Below are positions 43,774 through 51,587 of a DNA stretch of 64,000 nucleotides, piece after piece. The DNA is from Telluribacter roseus. GTDB lineage: Bacteria; Bacteroidota; Bacteroidia; Cytophagales; Spirosomataceae. The notes beneath the pieces were generated by a model that saw only the letters and a list, made by a program, of their open reading frames with translations, was not told the origin of the DNA and did not search any database. Numbering within the stretch: position 1 is the stretch's first letter; each line of letters starts with the position of its first letter. The DNA lies in contig NZ_JAFEUV020000015.1 in NCBI RefSeq assembly GCF_017355915.2, positions 58,444-122,443 of the forward strand. The letters run 5' to 3'. The translations under genes and the position numbers were made by a program.

Positions 43774-45207
43774 ATGTTTGTCATTCAACATACCGCGCAG
43801 AAAACCTTCGTGACGGAAGATTTCCTGCTTCGCACCGAAACGGCCCGGCATCTCTACCACCAGTATGCCAAGCAAATGCCGATTATTGACTACCACTGCC
43901 ACCTGTCGCCCGAGCAGATAGCCGATGATACTAAGTTTGAAAACCTGACGCAGGTATGGCTATATGGCGACCATTACAAGTGGCGCGCCATGCGTACCAA
44001 CGGCATCAATGAGCGCTACTGTACCGGCGATGCCAGCGATTGGGAGAAGTTTGAGAAATGGGCCGAGACGGTACCCTATACCATGCGTAACCCCCTTTAC
44101 CACTGGACCCATCTGGAGCTGCTGCGGTACTTTGACATAGATATTATTCTTAATAAAGATACCGCCCGCGATATCTACGAGGAATGTTCGGCCAAGCTGA
44201 AGCAGCCGGAGTACAGTGTGCGTAGTCTGCTGCGCCGGATGAATGTAGAAGTAGTATGTACTACGGATGACCCGGTGGATGCCCTGCAGGCCCACCAGCA
44301 ACTCCGGAACGAAGAGTTTGACATACAGGTACTGCCTACCTTCCGCCCCGACAAGGCCATGCTCCTTATCGACCAGCCCAAGGCTTTTGCCGACTACGTA
44401 ACCAAGCTATCGGTAGCAGCGGGACAGGATATCGGGACGCTGGACGAGTACCTGCAGGCACTGCGTAGCCGCCATGCCTACTTTGCTTCGATGGGCTGCC
44501 GCCTCTCCGATCACGGTCTGGAGCAGGTATATGCCGCCGACTTTGATGAGGCTACCGTAGCCGCCACCTTCGCGAAGGTACTGGCGGGCGAAGCACCTGC
44601 CCCGGCCGAGTCGCTGATGTTCAAGTCGGCGATGCTATACTGGCTGGCTCAGTGGGATGCTGCCTCCGACTGGACCCAGCAGTACCACCTGGGCGCCCTG
44701 CGCAACAACAACTCCCGCATGATGCGTCAGCTGGGTCCTGACACCGGCTGGGACTCTATCGGCGATTTCAGCCAGGCCCAGGCCCTGACCCGCTTCCTCG
44801 ACCGCCTCGATTCCAGCAACGAGCTCGCCAAAACCATCCTGTACAACCTCAACCCCTCGGACAACGAAATTATCGCCACCATGATCGGTAACTTCAACGA
44901 TGGCAGTGTAGCGGGTAAGGTTCAGTTTGGCTCGGGCTGGTGGTTTCTGGATCAGAAAGATGGCATGGAGCGCCAGATGAACGCGCTTTCCAACATGGGG
45001 CTGCTGAGCCGTTTTGTAGGTATGCTTACCGACTCGCGCAGCTTTCTCTCCTACCCACGCCACGAGTACTTCCGCCGCATCCTGTGTAACCTCATCGGTA
45101 CTGACGTAGAGAACGGAGAGCTGCCTAATGACCTCCCCTGGCTGGGCAAACTGGTGCAGGATATCTGCTACTACAACGCCAAGAATTACTTTGGATTTAG
45201 AGGGTAG
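43774..45207 (+). CDS. uxaC: glucuronate (uronate) isomerase
   Basis: 477 residues, slightly longer than the usual 466-470. Near the N-terminus PIIDYHCHLSP has the metal-binding HxH. Conserved blocks include WLYGDHYKWRAMRTNG, VVCTTDDPVDAL, VLPTFRPDKA, YFASMGCRLSDHGLE and the C-terminal SYPRHEYFRRILCNLIG. It isomerises D-glucuronate to D-fructuronate and D-galacturonate to D-tagaturonate. It follows uxuA in the same unit; a GC-rich terminator lies at 45268-45295. Confidence 0.95.
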   Translation: MFVIQHTAQKTFVTEDFLLRTETARHLYHQYAKQMPIIDYHCHLSPEQIADDTKFENLTQVWLYGDHYKWRAMRTNGINERYCTGDASDWEKFEKWAETVPYTMRNPLYHWTHLELLRYFDIDIILNKDTARDIYEECSAKLKQPEYSVRSLLRRMNVEVVCTTDDPVDALQAHQQLRNEEFDIQVLPTFRPDKAMLLIDQPKAFADYVTKLSVAAGQDIGTLDEYLQALRSRHAYFASMGCRLSDHGLEQVYAADFDEATVAATFAKVLAGEAPAPAESLMFKSAMLYWLAQWDAASDWTQQYHLGALRNNNSRMMRQLGPDTGWDSIGDFSQAQALTRFLDRLDSSNELAKTILYNLNPSDNEIIATMIGNFNDGSVAGKVQFGSGWWFLDQKDGMERQMNALSNMGLLSRFVGMLTDSRSFLSYPRHEYFRRILCNLIGTDVENGELPNDLPWLGKLVQDICYYNAKNYFGFRG

Positions 45208-45267
45208 GTATGTACTCCCTGCTCCTTATTTAGGGAAATACGCGCTTATATGCTACTCACTATATAC

Positions 45268-45295
45268 AAAGCGGACAGGCTGGCCTGTCCGCTTT
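45268..45295 (+). terminator. terminator after uxaC
   Basis: A 13-bp stem (45268-45280 / 45283-45295; AAAGCGGACAGGC and complement) with minimal loop, ending in TTT. It separates uxuA-uxaC from exuT-kdgK-eda. Confidence 0.75.
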
Positions 45296-45374
45296 GCTGA
45301 CACTAAACCCGGATACACTACCAGCGGCTTATTGACCTCTTGTGGTGAGTTTACAACCTTTACCTTAATCTCGC

Positions 45375-46736
45375 ATGATTACCAAGCCTGTCACTCCTCC
45401 TGCCGAGGCCCCACAGATTCCCAAGCCTGCCAGTAATTATCGCTGGCGAATCGTAGCCTTGTTATTCTTCGCTACCGTCATCAACTACATCGACCGGAAC
45501 GTGCTTTCGTTCACGATGATTGATGATAATTTCAAGAAGGATATGCTCGGCCTGCCCGCTAATCAACCGCTTACCGAAGCGGCCATTGCGCAGTTCAAGA
45601 TACAGATGGGTTATGTGGACTCAGCCTTTAAGCTGATGTACATGTTCGGATTTATCCTGATCGGCTGGCTGATCGACCGCATCGGTACCAAGAAAGGCTA
45701 CGCTCTGGGGATTACTGTATGGAGTATCGCCGGTATTGGTACCGCCTTTGTCGGCTCTATCATGGGGCTGCGCTTTATGCGGGGACTACTGGGGCTTGGC
45801 GAAGCTTCTAACTTTCCGGCCGCTATCAAAACCGTATCAGAATGGTTTCCCAAGAAGGAGCGTACTTTGGCCAACGGTATTTTCAACGCTGGTACTAACA
45901 TTGGAGTTATCCTGACGGCACTGTCTATTCCGGCTCTGACGCTGGCTTTTGGCTGGCGGGCTTCTTTCCTGATTACGGGAGCTTTGGGCGCTTTTCTGCT
46001 GATATTCTGGTGGATTCTGTACAGCAAGCCCGAAGAAAACAAAAATCTACGTAAAGAAGAGCTGGCCTATATCAACAGCGACGCCGATCATGAGCAGTCG
46101 CAGGTAAAGATACCCTGGATCAAAATGTTAAGCTACCGCCAGACCTGGGCACTGATGGTGGGTAAATTCCTGGCTGACCCCATCTGGTGGTTCTACCTGA
46201 CCTGGTTACCTGACTTCTTCAACACCAACGAAGCGCTGGACCAGAAGCTGGACCTGAAAACCATTGGTATTCCTTTCCTGATCATTTACCTGGTATCTGA
46301 CGTAGGTAGCGTGTTCTTCGGCTGGCTGTCTACCCAATTTATGAAAATGGGATGGTCGCTCAACAAAGCCCGCAAGACTACTATGCTCATCTGCGCGCTT
46401 TGTGTAGTACCTATTTTCTTTGCGTCAATTACTAATAACATCTATATAGCTATTGCGCTGATTTCGCTGGCAGCTTCGGCGCACCAGGGCTGGTCGGCCA
46501 ACCTCTATACCTTTGGTTCTGACCTGTTTCCCAAGAATATGGTGGCCTCGGCTACCGGTATCGGCGGTATGGCCGGTGCTATCGGAGGGGTAGGATTTGC
46601 GGCTGCATCTGGGGAGATTATTGCAAGTGTGGGTTACGTACCTCTGTTCATAATTGCTTCGGTAGCTTACCTGATCGCACTGGGTATTATCCAGCTGATC
46701 ATGCCCCGTCTGGAACCCATCAAAAAAGCAGAATAG
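45375..46736 (+). CDS. exuT: MFS hexuronate transporter, ExuT-like (ACS family)
   Basis: 453 residues with 12 membrane helices. The start is followed by TVINYIDRNVLSFTMIDDNF, matching the anion:cation symporter opening, then LIGWLIDRIGTKKGYALGITVWSIAG, the MFS motif A region, and RFMRGLLGLGEASNFPAAIKTVSEWFPKKERTLANGIFN. ExuT imports glucuronate/galacturonate by proton symport. Context with kdgK and eda and the upstream isomerase/dehydratase supports hexuronate as the substrate. The symbol is given by context; substrate range is not provable from sequence. Confidence 0.85.
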   Translation: MITKPVTPPAEAPQIPKPASNYRWRIVALLFFATVINYIDRNVLSFTMIDDNFKKDMLGLPANQPLTEAAIAQFKIQMGYVDSAFKLMYMFGFILIGWLIDRIGTKKGYALGITVWSIAGIGTAFVGSIMGLRFMRGLLGLGEASNFPAAIKTVSEWFPKKERTLANGIFNAGTNIGVILTALSIPALTLAFGWRASFLITGALGAFLLIFWWILYSKPEENKNLRKEELAYINSDADHEQSQVKIPWIKMLSYRQTWALMVGKFLADPIWWFYLTWLPDFFNTNEALDQKLDLKTIGIPFLIIYLVSDVGSVFFGWLSTQFMKMGWSLNKARKTTMLICALCVVPIFFASITNNIYIAIALISLAASAHQGWSANLYTFGSDLFPKNMVASATGIGGMAGAIGGVGFAAASGEIIASVGYVPLFIIASVAYLIALGIIQLIMPRLEPIKKAE

Positions 46737-46747
46737 GACTGTTTAAT

Positions 46748-46792
46748 AGAAAGAACTAATTTGCTGGCCAGGCCAGTAAATTAGTTCTTTCT
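46748..46792 (+). terminator. very strong hairpin between exuT and kdgK
   Basis: Arms 46748-46768 and 46772-46792 pair over 21 bp with one wobble (outer AGAAAGAACTAATTT / AAATTAGTTCTTTCT) and a 3-nt loop. It is followed by GTATATAT rather than a T-run. It may terminate exuT or protect its 3' end; kdgK starts 26 bases later. Confidence 0.65.
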
Positions 46793-46817
46793 GTATATAT
46801 ACGATTAAAGCAACACA

Positions 46818-47816
46818 ATGGCTCAGATTATTACTTTTGGCGAGGTACTGATGCGGCTTAGTACGCCCGGTTTCGCTCGTTTCGAACAGGCTCAGCAGTT
46901 TAATGTCACCTACGCGGGAGGCGAGGCCAATGTAGCCGCCGCACTCGCTTACTGGGGCCACTCCACCGCCCACGTTACCCGCTTTCCGGATACACCCGTG
47001 GGTCGCGCGGCAGCTCATTACCTGCGTTACCACGGCGTAGATATCTCGCACATGCTGTACGGCGGCAATCGCATCGCTGTGTACTTCCTCGAAACGGGAG
47101 TGGCCATGCGTCCCAGCCAGATCGTCTACGACCGCCAGTTCTCTTCTTTCGCCGAGCTTAATCCTGCCGAGATTGAATGGGACCATATCCTGAAAGATGC
47201 CAAGTGGTTTCACTGGGCAGGTATTACTCCGGCTCTGTCACAGGCGGCGGCCGATGCCTGTCTGGAGGGTATTCGTACGGCCCGCAAGTACGGGCTGACT
47301 GTATCCGGTGATATATTCTACCGCTCCAACCTGTGGAAGTATGGGAAAAAGCCCTCCGAAATACTTCCCGAACTAACGGCAGGTACCGACCTGGTGGTAG
47401 GTAGCCCCTTTATATTTAAAGATATTTTCGGAATAGAGCCGGGTGCCACTTTTGAAGAGTCCTGCCAGCGTCTCCACGAAGCATTCCCGCAGGTAAGCCG
47501 GGTAGTAGATACCCACCGGACTTCTGTAAGCGCCAGCCATAACCTGCTACGGGCTTCTATGTGGAATGGTAATAAAGTACTGGAAACCGAAGATATTGAA
47601 ATCAACCCCATCATCGACCGTGTAGGCGGTGGGGACGCGTTCATAGCCGGACTCATCCACGGCCTGCTCACGTTCAATGATGAGCAGCGTGCGCTGGAAT
47701 TTGGTGTGGCCGCTTCGGCTCTCAAGCATACCATTGAAGGAGATGCCCTGGTATCTACCGAAGCAGAGGTAGAGGCCATCCGGCAGGGTGACACTTCGGG
47801 ACGCATCAAACGGTAG
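46818..47816 (+). CDS. kdgK: 2-dehydro-3-deoxygluconokinase (PfkB family)
   Basis: 332 residues. The start ITFGEVLMRLSTPGFARFEQA and GGEANVAAALAYWGH (about 35-50) are the family substrate and fold motifs. The C-terminal PfkB signature IDRVGGGDAFIAGLIHGLL holds the anion hole and catalytic Asp (GGGDAF). It phosphorylates KDG to KDPG. It lies 34 bases before eda, probably on the same transcript. Confidence 0.92.
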   Translation: MAQIITFGEVLMRLSTPGFARFEQAQQFNVTYAGGEANVAAALAYWGHSTAHVTRFPDTPVGRAAAHYLRYHGVDISHMLYGGNRIAVYFLETGVAMRPSQIVYDRQFSSFAELNPAEIEWDHILKDAKWFHWAGITPALSQAAADACLEGIRTARKYGLTVSGDIFYRSNLWKYGKKPSEILPELTAGTDLVVGSPFIFKDIFGIEPGATFEESCQRLHEAFPQVSRVVDTHRTSVSASHNLLRASMWNGNKVLETEDIEINPIIDRVGGGDAFIAGLIHGLLTFNDEQRALEFGVAASALKHTIEGDALVSTEAEVEAIRQGDTSGRIKR

Positions 47817-47850
47817 TAAACACGGTACCTGATCCAATTAAACAGATTTT

Positions 47851-48519
47851 ATGGCAGCTATTGATAAAGACACAATCATTACTCTTATGCAGGAAGTGGG
47901 CATCGTGCCCCTCTTCTACCATGCTGATTCAGGTATTGTTAAAGAAGTACTAAAAGCCTGCTACGACGGGGGCGCCCGCGTATTTGAGTTTACCAACCGC
48001 GGCGAAAACGCCTACGATACATTTGTTGAGCTCCTGAAGTACGTACAGGAACACCTGCCGGGTATGGCGCTCGGCATTGGTACTATTTATGACGCTGATA
48101 TGGCTCGCCGATTCATTGATGCCGGGGCCGATTTTGTCGTAGCCCCTTTCATGAATCCGGAGGTAGGCCGGGTATGCTCAGAAGCAGGAATTCCCTGGCT
48201 GCCGGGCATCGCTACGCTGACGGAGATCTTCCAGGCCCAGCAGGCCGGTGCTGAAGTAGTAAAAGTATTTCCGGGCGAAGTGGTAGGCCCTGGCTTTGTG
48301 AAAGCCGCCCGTGGCCCAATGCCCCACCTGCGCATGATGGTGACCGGAGGTGTACAGCCTACGCGGGAGAGCCTGCAGGAGTGGCTGGGCGCTGGTGCTT
48401 ACTGTGTAGGACTTGGCTCACATCTGTTCCCTAAGGATGTACTGGCTAGTGGCAACTACGGCTGGATCACGGATAAAGTCGCAGAGTGTATTAGTTTGGT
48501 GAAGGAAATCAGATCCTAG
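47851..48519 (+). CDS. eda: KDPG / 4-hydroxy-2-oxoglutarate aldolase
   Basis: 222 residues, slightly longer than enterobacterial Eda. The class I aldolase barrel has FEFTNRGENAYDTF (the Glu/Thr/Arg region), ALGIGTIYDADMARRFIDAGADFVVAPFMN, the Schiff-base Lys in AEVVKVFPGEVVG, and LRMMVTGGVQPTRESLQEWL for phosphate binding. It cleaves KDPG to pyruvate and glyceraldehyde 3-phosphate, finishing the pathway. It ends at the bidirectional terminator 48545-48577. Confidence 0.93.
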   Translation: MAAIDKDTIITLMQEVGIVPLFYHADSGIVKEVLKACYDGGARVFEFTNRGENAYDTFVELLKYVQEHLPGMALGIGTIYDADMARRFIDAGADFVVAPFMNPEVGRVCSEAGIPWLPGIATLTEIFQAQQAGAEVVKVFPGEVVGPGFVKAARGPMPHLRMMVTGGVQPTRESLQEWLGAGAYCVGLGSHLFPKDVLASGNYGWITDKVAECISLVKEIRS

Positions 48520-48544
48520 AGCCGCTAAATATAGGAAGCTACAA

Positions 48545-48577
48545 AAAGAGCTATGGTCATTAAGGCCATAGCTCTTT
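48545..48577. terminator. bidirectional terminator between eda and the DUF748-like gene
   Basis: A perfect 12-bp stem (48545-48556 / 48566-48577; AAAGAGCTATGG and complement) with a 9-nt loop between convergent genes; A- and T-rich on both outer sides. Confidence 0.75.
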
Positions 48578-48618
48578 CTAGTATACATATCATCAGGCGG
48601 AAGCCGCTCTGGATACTA

Positions 48619-49812
48619 TTATCCTTTCTTCCTCTCTTCTCTTCTCTCCTTTCGCTCCTGTTTTCTCTGCTCCCGACGCTGCTTTCGATCATTAGCTTTA
48701 TTCGTAGCGTTGGAGCTACCACCTTTTTCATTCGATGACGAACTGAACAGATCATAGAACTGAACTGAGTTATCAAACTCGGCCTTGAAGGCCTCTATGT
48801 AGGCATTACGGACCATTCCCCCAAGTATAGGCCAGATACTGGTATTGACATTACTGACATCCCCCTGCAGAGGTATGTTAGTAGCCACCTGTTCCTTTTT
48901 CTGATTCTCCAGGATCTCTTTACCTCCCTCTGCCAAAAGTTCTTTGATAAATCCTCCGACACCCCGTTTTTCCTCCTTATTGTTCTCCTCCTTCAGCTTA
49001 AATATCTGCATATCTTTGGTGAGAGGCTTTACGTAACCTTCCAGCTTTCCATCATACATCGCCAGCTCGCTGTAGATACTGATGGTCCCCTTCTCAAAGT
49101 CAATATCTGCGTACTCGCGGGCTAGTTTGTTAAGCTCTACCAGCTGTACGTTATCAAAATTGAGCTGATAGTCTAAGTCGGGCATCTTCTTAAGCAGGTT
49201 CATATCTGCTTTGAAGTTCAGCTTTCCGCCGTATCCCTGTAGGTCGCCGGAAGCTCTGACCGGCGAGGGTAGGCGCGCTCCCTTCTCCTCGACATTCCGG
49301 ATGTTTTCAATCTGAAGCTGGAAGTTTTTCATGGATAGATCCGTACCGGGCTGACTGATCACATTGGTCAGGTCGATCTGGCCATCCACTATGGCGAAGC
49401 GGTTGATCTCGATCGGCATCAGGTCTTTTACAACCTGCGTCCAGTCGTTTTCAACCCCTGTTTGACTAGAGCCTTCGTCTTCACTGAAAGCAAAGTTTAT
49501 TTCCCCGTTATAGGTGATTACTTCACCTACCAGCTTTCCTTTCCAGAGTGACTCCCACTCTACGGATAAGTCGGTCAAAGGGATCTTAATAAATGGCTCC
49601 TTCACCTGGCCATTTACCTTTTGGATATTCATACCCTCAATCTGGTAGGCTCCGCGTAATAGAGATATGTTTACATCCTCAATACGGCCGGTATAGCCAT
49701 CCATTTCGGAGAGTACTTTATTGACGTAGCGTACTACAAAGTAGGGAAGCAAAAGCCGGGCAATAATCAGTAAGACTACCAGCCCCAGCAATATCTTGAC
49801 AGACTTTCTCAA
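48619..49812 (-). CDS. AsmA/DUF748-like envelope protein with basic C-terminal tail
   Basis: 397 residues. An N-terminal signal anchor (about 6-27, VKILLGLVVLLIIARLLLPYF) is followed by an AsmA/DUF748-type beta-rich region (VNKVLSEMDGYTGRIEDVNISLLRGAYQIEGM, FIKIPLTDLSVEWESLWKG, IEINRFAIVDGQIDL, LQGYGGKLNFKADMNL). These proteins form periplasmic beta-taco structures linked to lipid transport, but this one is short. The C-terminus is unusual: a Ser/Asn/Gly linker and then about 25 residues of almost only Arg, Lys, Glu and Gln. The tail could contact lipid phosphates or murein if it is in the periplasm. Confidence 0.78.
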   Translation of the reverse strand: MRKSVKILLGLVVLLIIARLLLPYFVVRYVNKVLSEMDGYTGRIEDVNISLLRGAYQIEGMNIQKVNGQVKEPFIKIPLTDLSVEWESLWKGKLVGEVITYNGEINFAFSEDEGSSQTGVENDWTQVVKDLMPIEINRFAIVDGQIDLTNVISQPGTDLSMKNFQLQIENIRNVEEKGARLPSPVRASGDLQGYGGKLNFKADMNLLKKMPDLDYQLNFDNVQLVELNKLAREYADIDFEKGTISIYSELAMYDGKLEGYVKPLTKDMQIFKLKEENNKEEKRGVGGFIKELLAEGGKEILENQKKEQVATNIPLQGDVSNVNTSIWPILGGMVRNAYIEAFKAEFDNSVQFYDLFSSSSNEKGGSSNATNKANDRKQRREQRKQERKERREERKKG

Positions 49813-49957
49813 AGCTTCTTTGATGGTTTAGTTAAAAAAATCTTCTCCCACAACGCAGGAGAAGATCACATGCAAAGAATCTTACAAAAAAGTGTGCCAG
49901 TGCAACTACCTGTAACTCTTCATAGAATTTAGATAACGTATAAACGTATGGTAGTAC

Positions 49958-51466
49958 CTAGGAAGCGACTTCGGCGGTCAGGAGCACCCTGGCGCCCTGG
50001 GCTTCCAGTACCTGCAAATTCTCCGTTACAGCCTCCTTAAAGCCCCGCAGGGCGGTCAGGTCGCTCTCCCAGAGCTGCGTATCCGACAGCACTACTTCTA
50101 CCAGCCTGGCCCGATCAGCACCGTACTGCTGCCACATATTGTGGAAGTAGTCAGCTGAGTCACAGCGGATGGGATATTTTACTCCATTACGCAGGCCGTA
50201 GTACTTGCCATCGACAGCCTCGACTGCCTTCATGAACAGCAGATAGGCCGCAAACCCCTGGGCTATACGTACTGGTACTTCGCTCTGCTGGCGATAGTGG
50301 TTCAGTAGCGTGGGGATGTTGCGCATGCGCATCTTAGCGGTATACTGTACCGTAATATCGATGAGCTGGTGGCGGATGAATGGGTTACGGAAGCGGTCGA
50401 GCACGTCCTTCCCAAACTGGCGGGCGCGGTCAAGATCTACCTCGTAGGGAATGGCAGGTGCCAGCTCGTCCATCATCAGCTCGGTAATAAAGCGCTCGGT
50501 CTCGGCAGTCTCCATACTCTCCCTGACCGTCTCCAGTCCCGCCAGGTAGCACAAGCCTACGCACAGCGTATGGGTACCATTGAGCAGACGTAGCTTGAGC
50601 TCGCGGTACAGGTCTATGTTGGGTTCAATAATAATCCCCTTATCGGCCTCGGCAAAGCTAAGTACGGCGCGTACCTTTTCGTCGCCTTCAATGGCCCAGA
50701 GCCTGTATACCTCCGACATGATGAGCAGGTCGTCCTGGTAGCCAAGTTTCTCCGTCAGTTCGGCCAGAGTAGCCTCATCGGGCTGTCCGGGTACTATGCG
50801 ATCTACGAGGGAGCTACAGAATTGGTTGTGCTCCACTACCCAGGTAGTAAATGCCTCACCCAGCGCGTGACGACGCGCCTGCTCGAGCACGATCTCACGT
50901 AGCTTGGGACCATTGTCAGGTACCAGCTCGGTAGGTACAATGACCATACCGCTCTCCGGCGAGCCGGCAAAGGCATTAAAACGCTCCCACAAAAATGCCG
51001 CCAGCTTACCCGGAAACGAAGCGGGCGGTGAAGCCAGCAGGTCGTCATCAGTAAGTTGAATACCTACTTCGGTCGTATTGGAGATGATGATCTGGATGTC
51101 GGCGTTGCGGGCGCATTCGAGTATAGCAGGCCACTCAGTACGGGCTGACAACGTACGGCTAACGGAAGTATTGATGATATCCTCCTCAACCGGAGCGCCT
51201 TCCTCTATGCCTCTGATGCACTGGGTGTAGAGGTTGCTCTGGTCGGCAAAGGCATCCACTCCGCCCCGATCGGTGGACTTTACCACCACAATTCGTCCGT
51301 TGAAGATGCCCTGCTGGTTGGCTTTGTTTATGAAGTAATCGGGTAATCCGCGTAGCAGGACTCCGGTACCAAACTGAACTACTTTTTCGGGTAAAGCCAG
51401 TAGTCGCTCGGCATCAGGGCATAGCTCAGGCTTTTGTATCAGTAACTGGGGGGTAAGGCGCGTCAT
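49958..51466 (-). CDS. uxaB: tagaturonate/fructuronate reductase (UxaB family, mannitol dehydrogenase superfamily)
   Basis: 502 residues. The NAD-binding N-terminus has KVVQFGTGVLLRGLPDYF, then GRIVVVKSTDRGG and IIISNTTEVGIQL. The substrate side has HNQFCSSLVDRIVPG (the Asn/Asp/Arg motif), LRLLNGTHTLCVGLCYLAG with the active-site Lys equivalent nearby, and FRNPFIRHQLIDI. It matches the UxaB (altronate oxidoreductase) pattern more than classical UxuB. Because the neighbouring genes need a fructuronate-to-mannonate step and no other reductase is in the window, it may use fructuronate here. Confidence 0.88.
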   Translation of the reverse strand: MTRLTPQLLIQKPELCPDAERLLALPEKVVQFGTGVLLRGLPDYFINKANQQGIFNGRIVVVKSTDRGGVDAFADQSNLYTQCIRGIEEGAPVEEDIINTSVSRTLSARTEWPAILECARNADIQIIISNTTEVGIQLTDDDLLASPPASFPGKLAAFLWERFNAFAGSPESGMVIVPTELVPDNGPKLREIVLEQARRHALGEAFTTWVVEHNQFCSSLVDRIVPGQPDEATLAELTEKLGYQDDLLIMSEVYRLWAIEGDEKVRAVLSFAEADKGIIIEPNIDLYRELKLRLLNGTHTLCVGLCYLAGLETVRESMETAETERFITELMMDELAPAIPYEVDLDRARQFGKDVLDRFRNPFIRHQLIDITVQYTAKMRMRNIPTLLNHYRQQSEVPVRIAQGFAAYLLFMKAVEAVDGKYYGLRNGVKYPIRCDSADYFHNMWQQYGADRARLVEVVLSDTQLWESDLTALRGFKEAVTENLQVLEAQGARVLLTAEVAS

Positions 51467-51533
51467 AGATAAGCAAGTAAATGTGTTTATACTGAAAGAC
51501 GCTCTTTGGCAAATCTAACCCCTACTACATGCA

Positions 51534-51561
51534 GAACGGCGTGCCTGATGGCACGCCGTTC
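51534..51561 (-). terminator. hairpin after lon
   Basis: A perfect 12-bp stem (51534-51545 / 51550-51561; GAACGGCGTGCC and complement) with loop TGAT, 27 bases beyond the lon stop codon. No T-run follows on the minus strand. Confidence 0.65.
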
Positions 51562-51587
51562 GCTGTATCGTTTGAGTCTATACCCCC

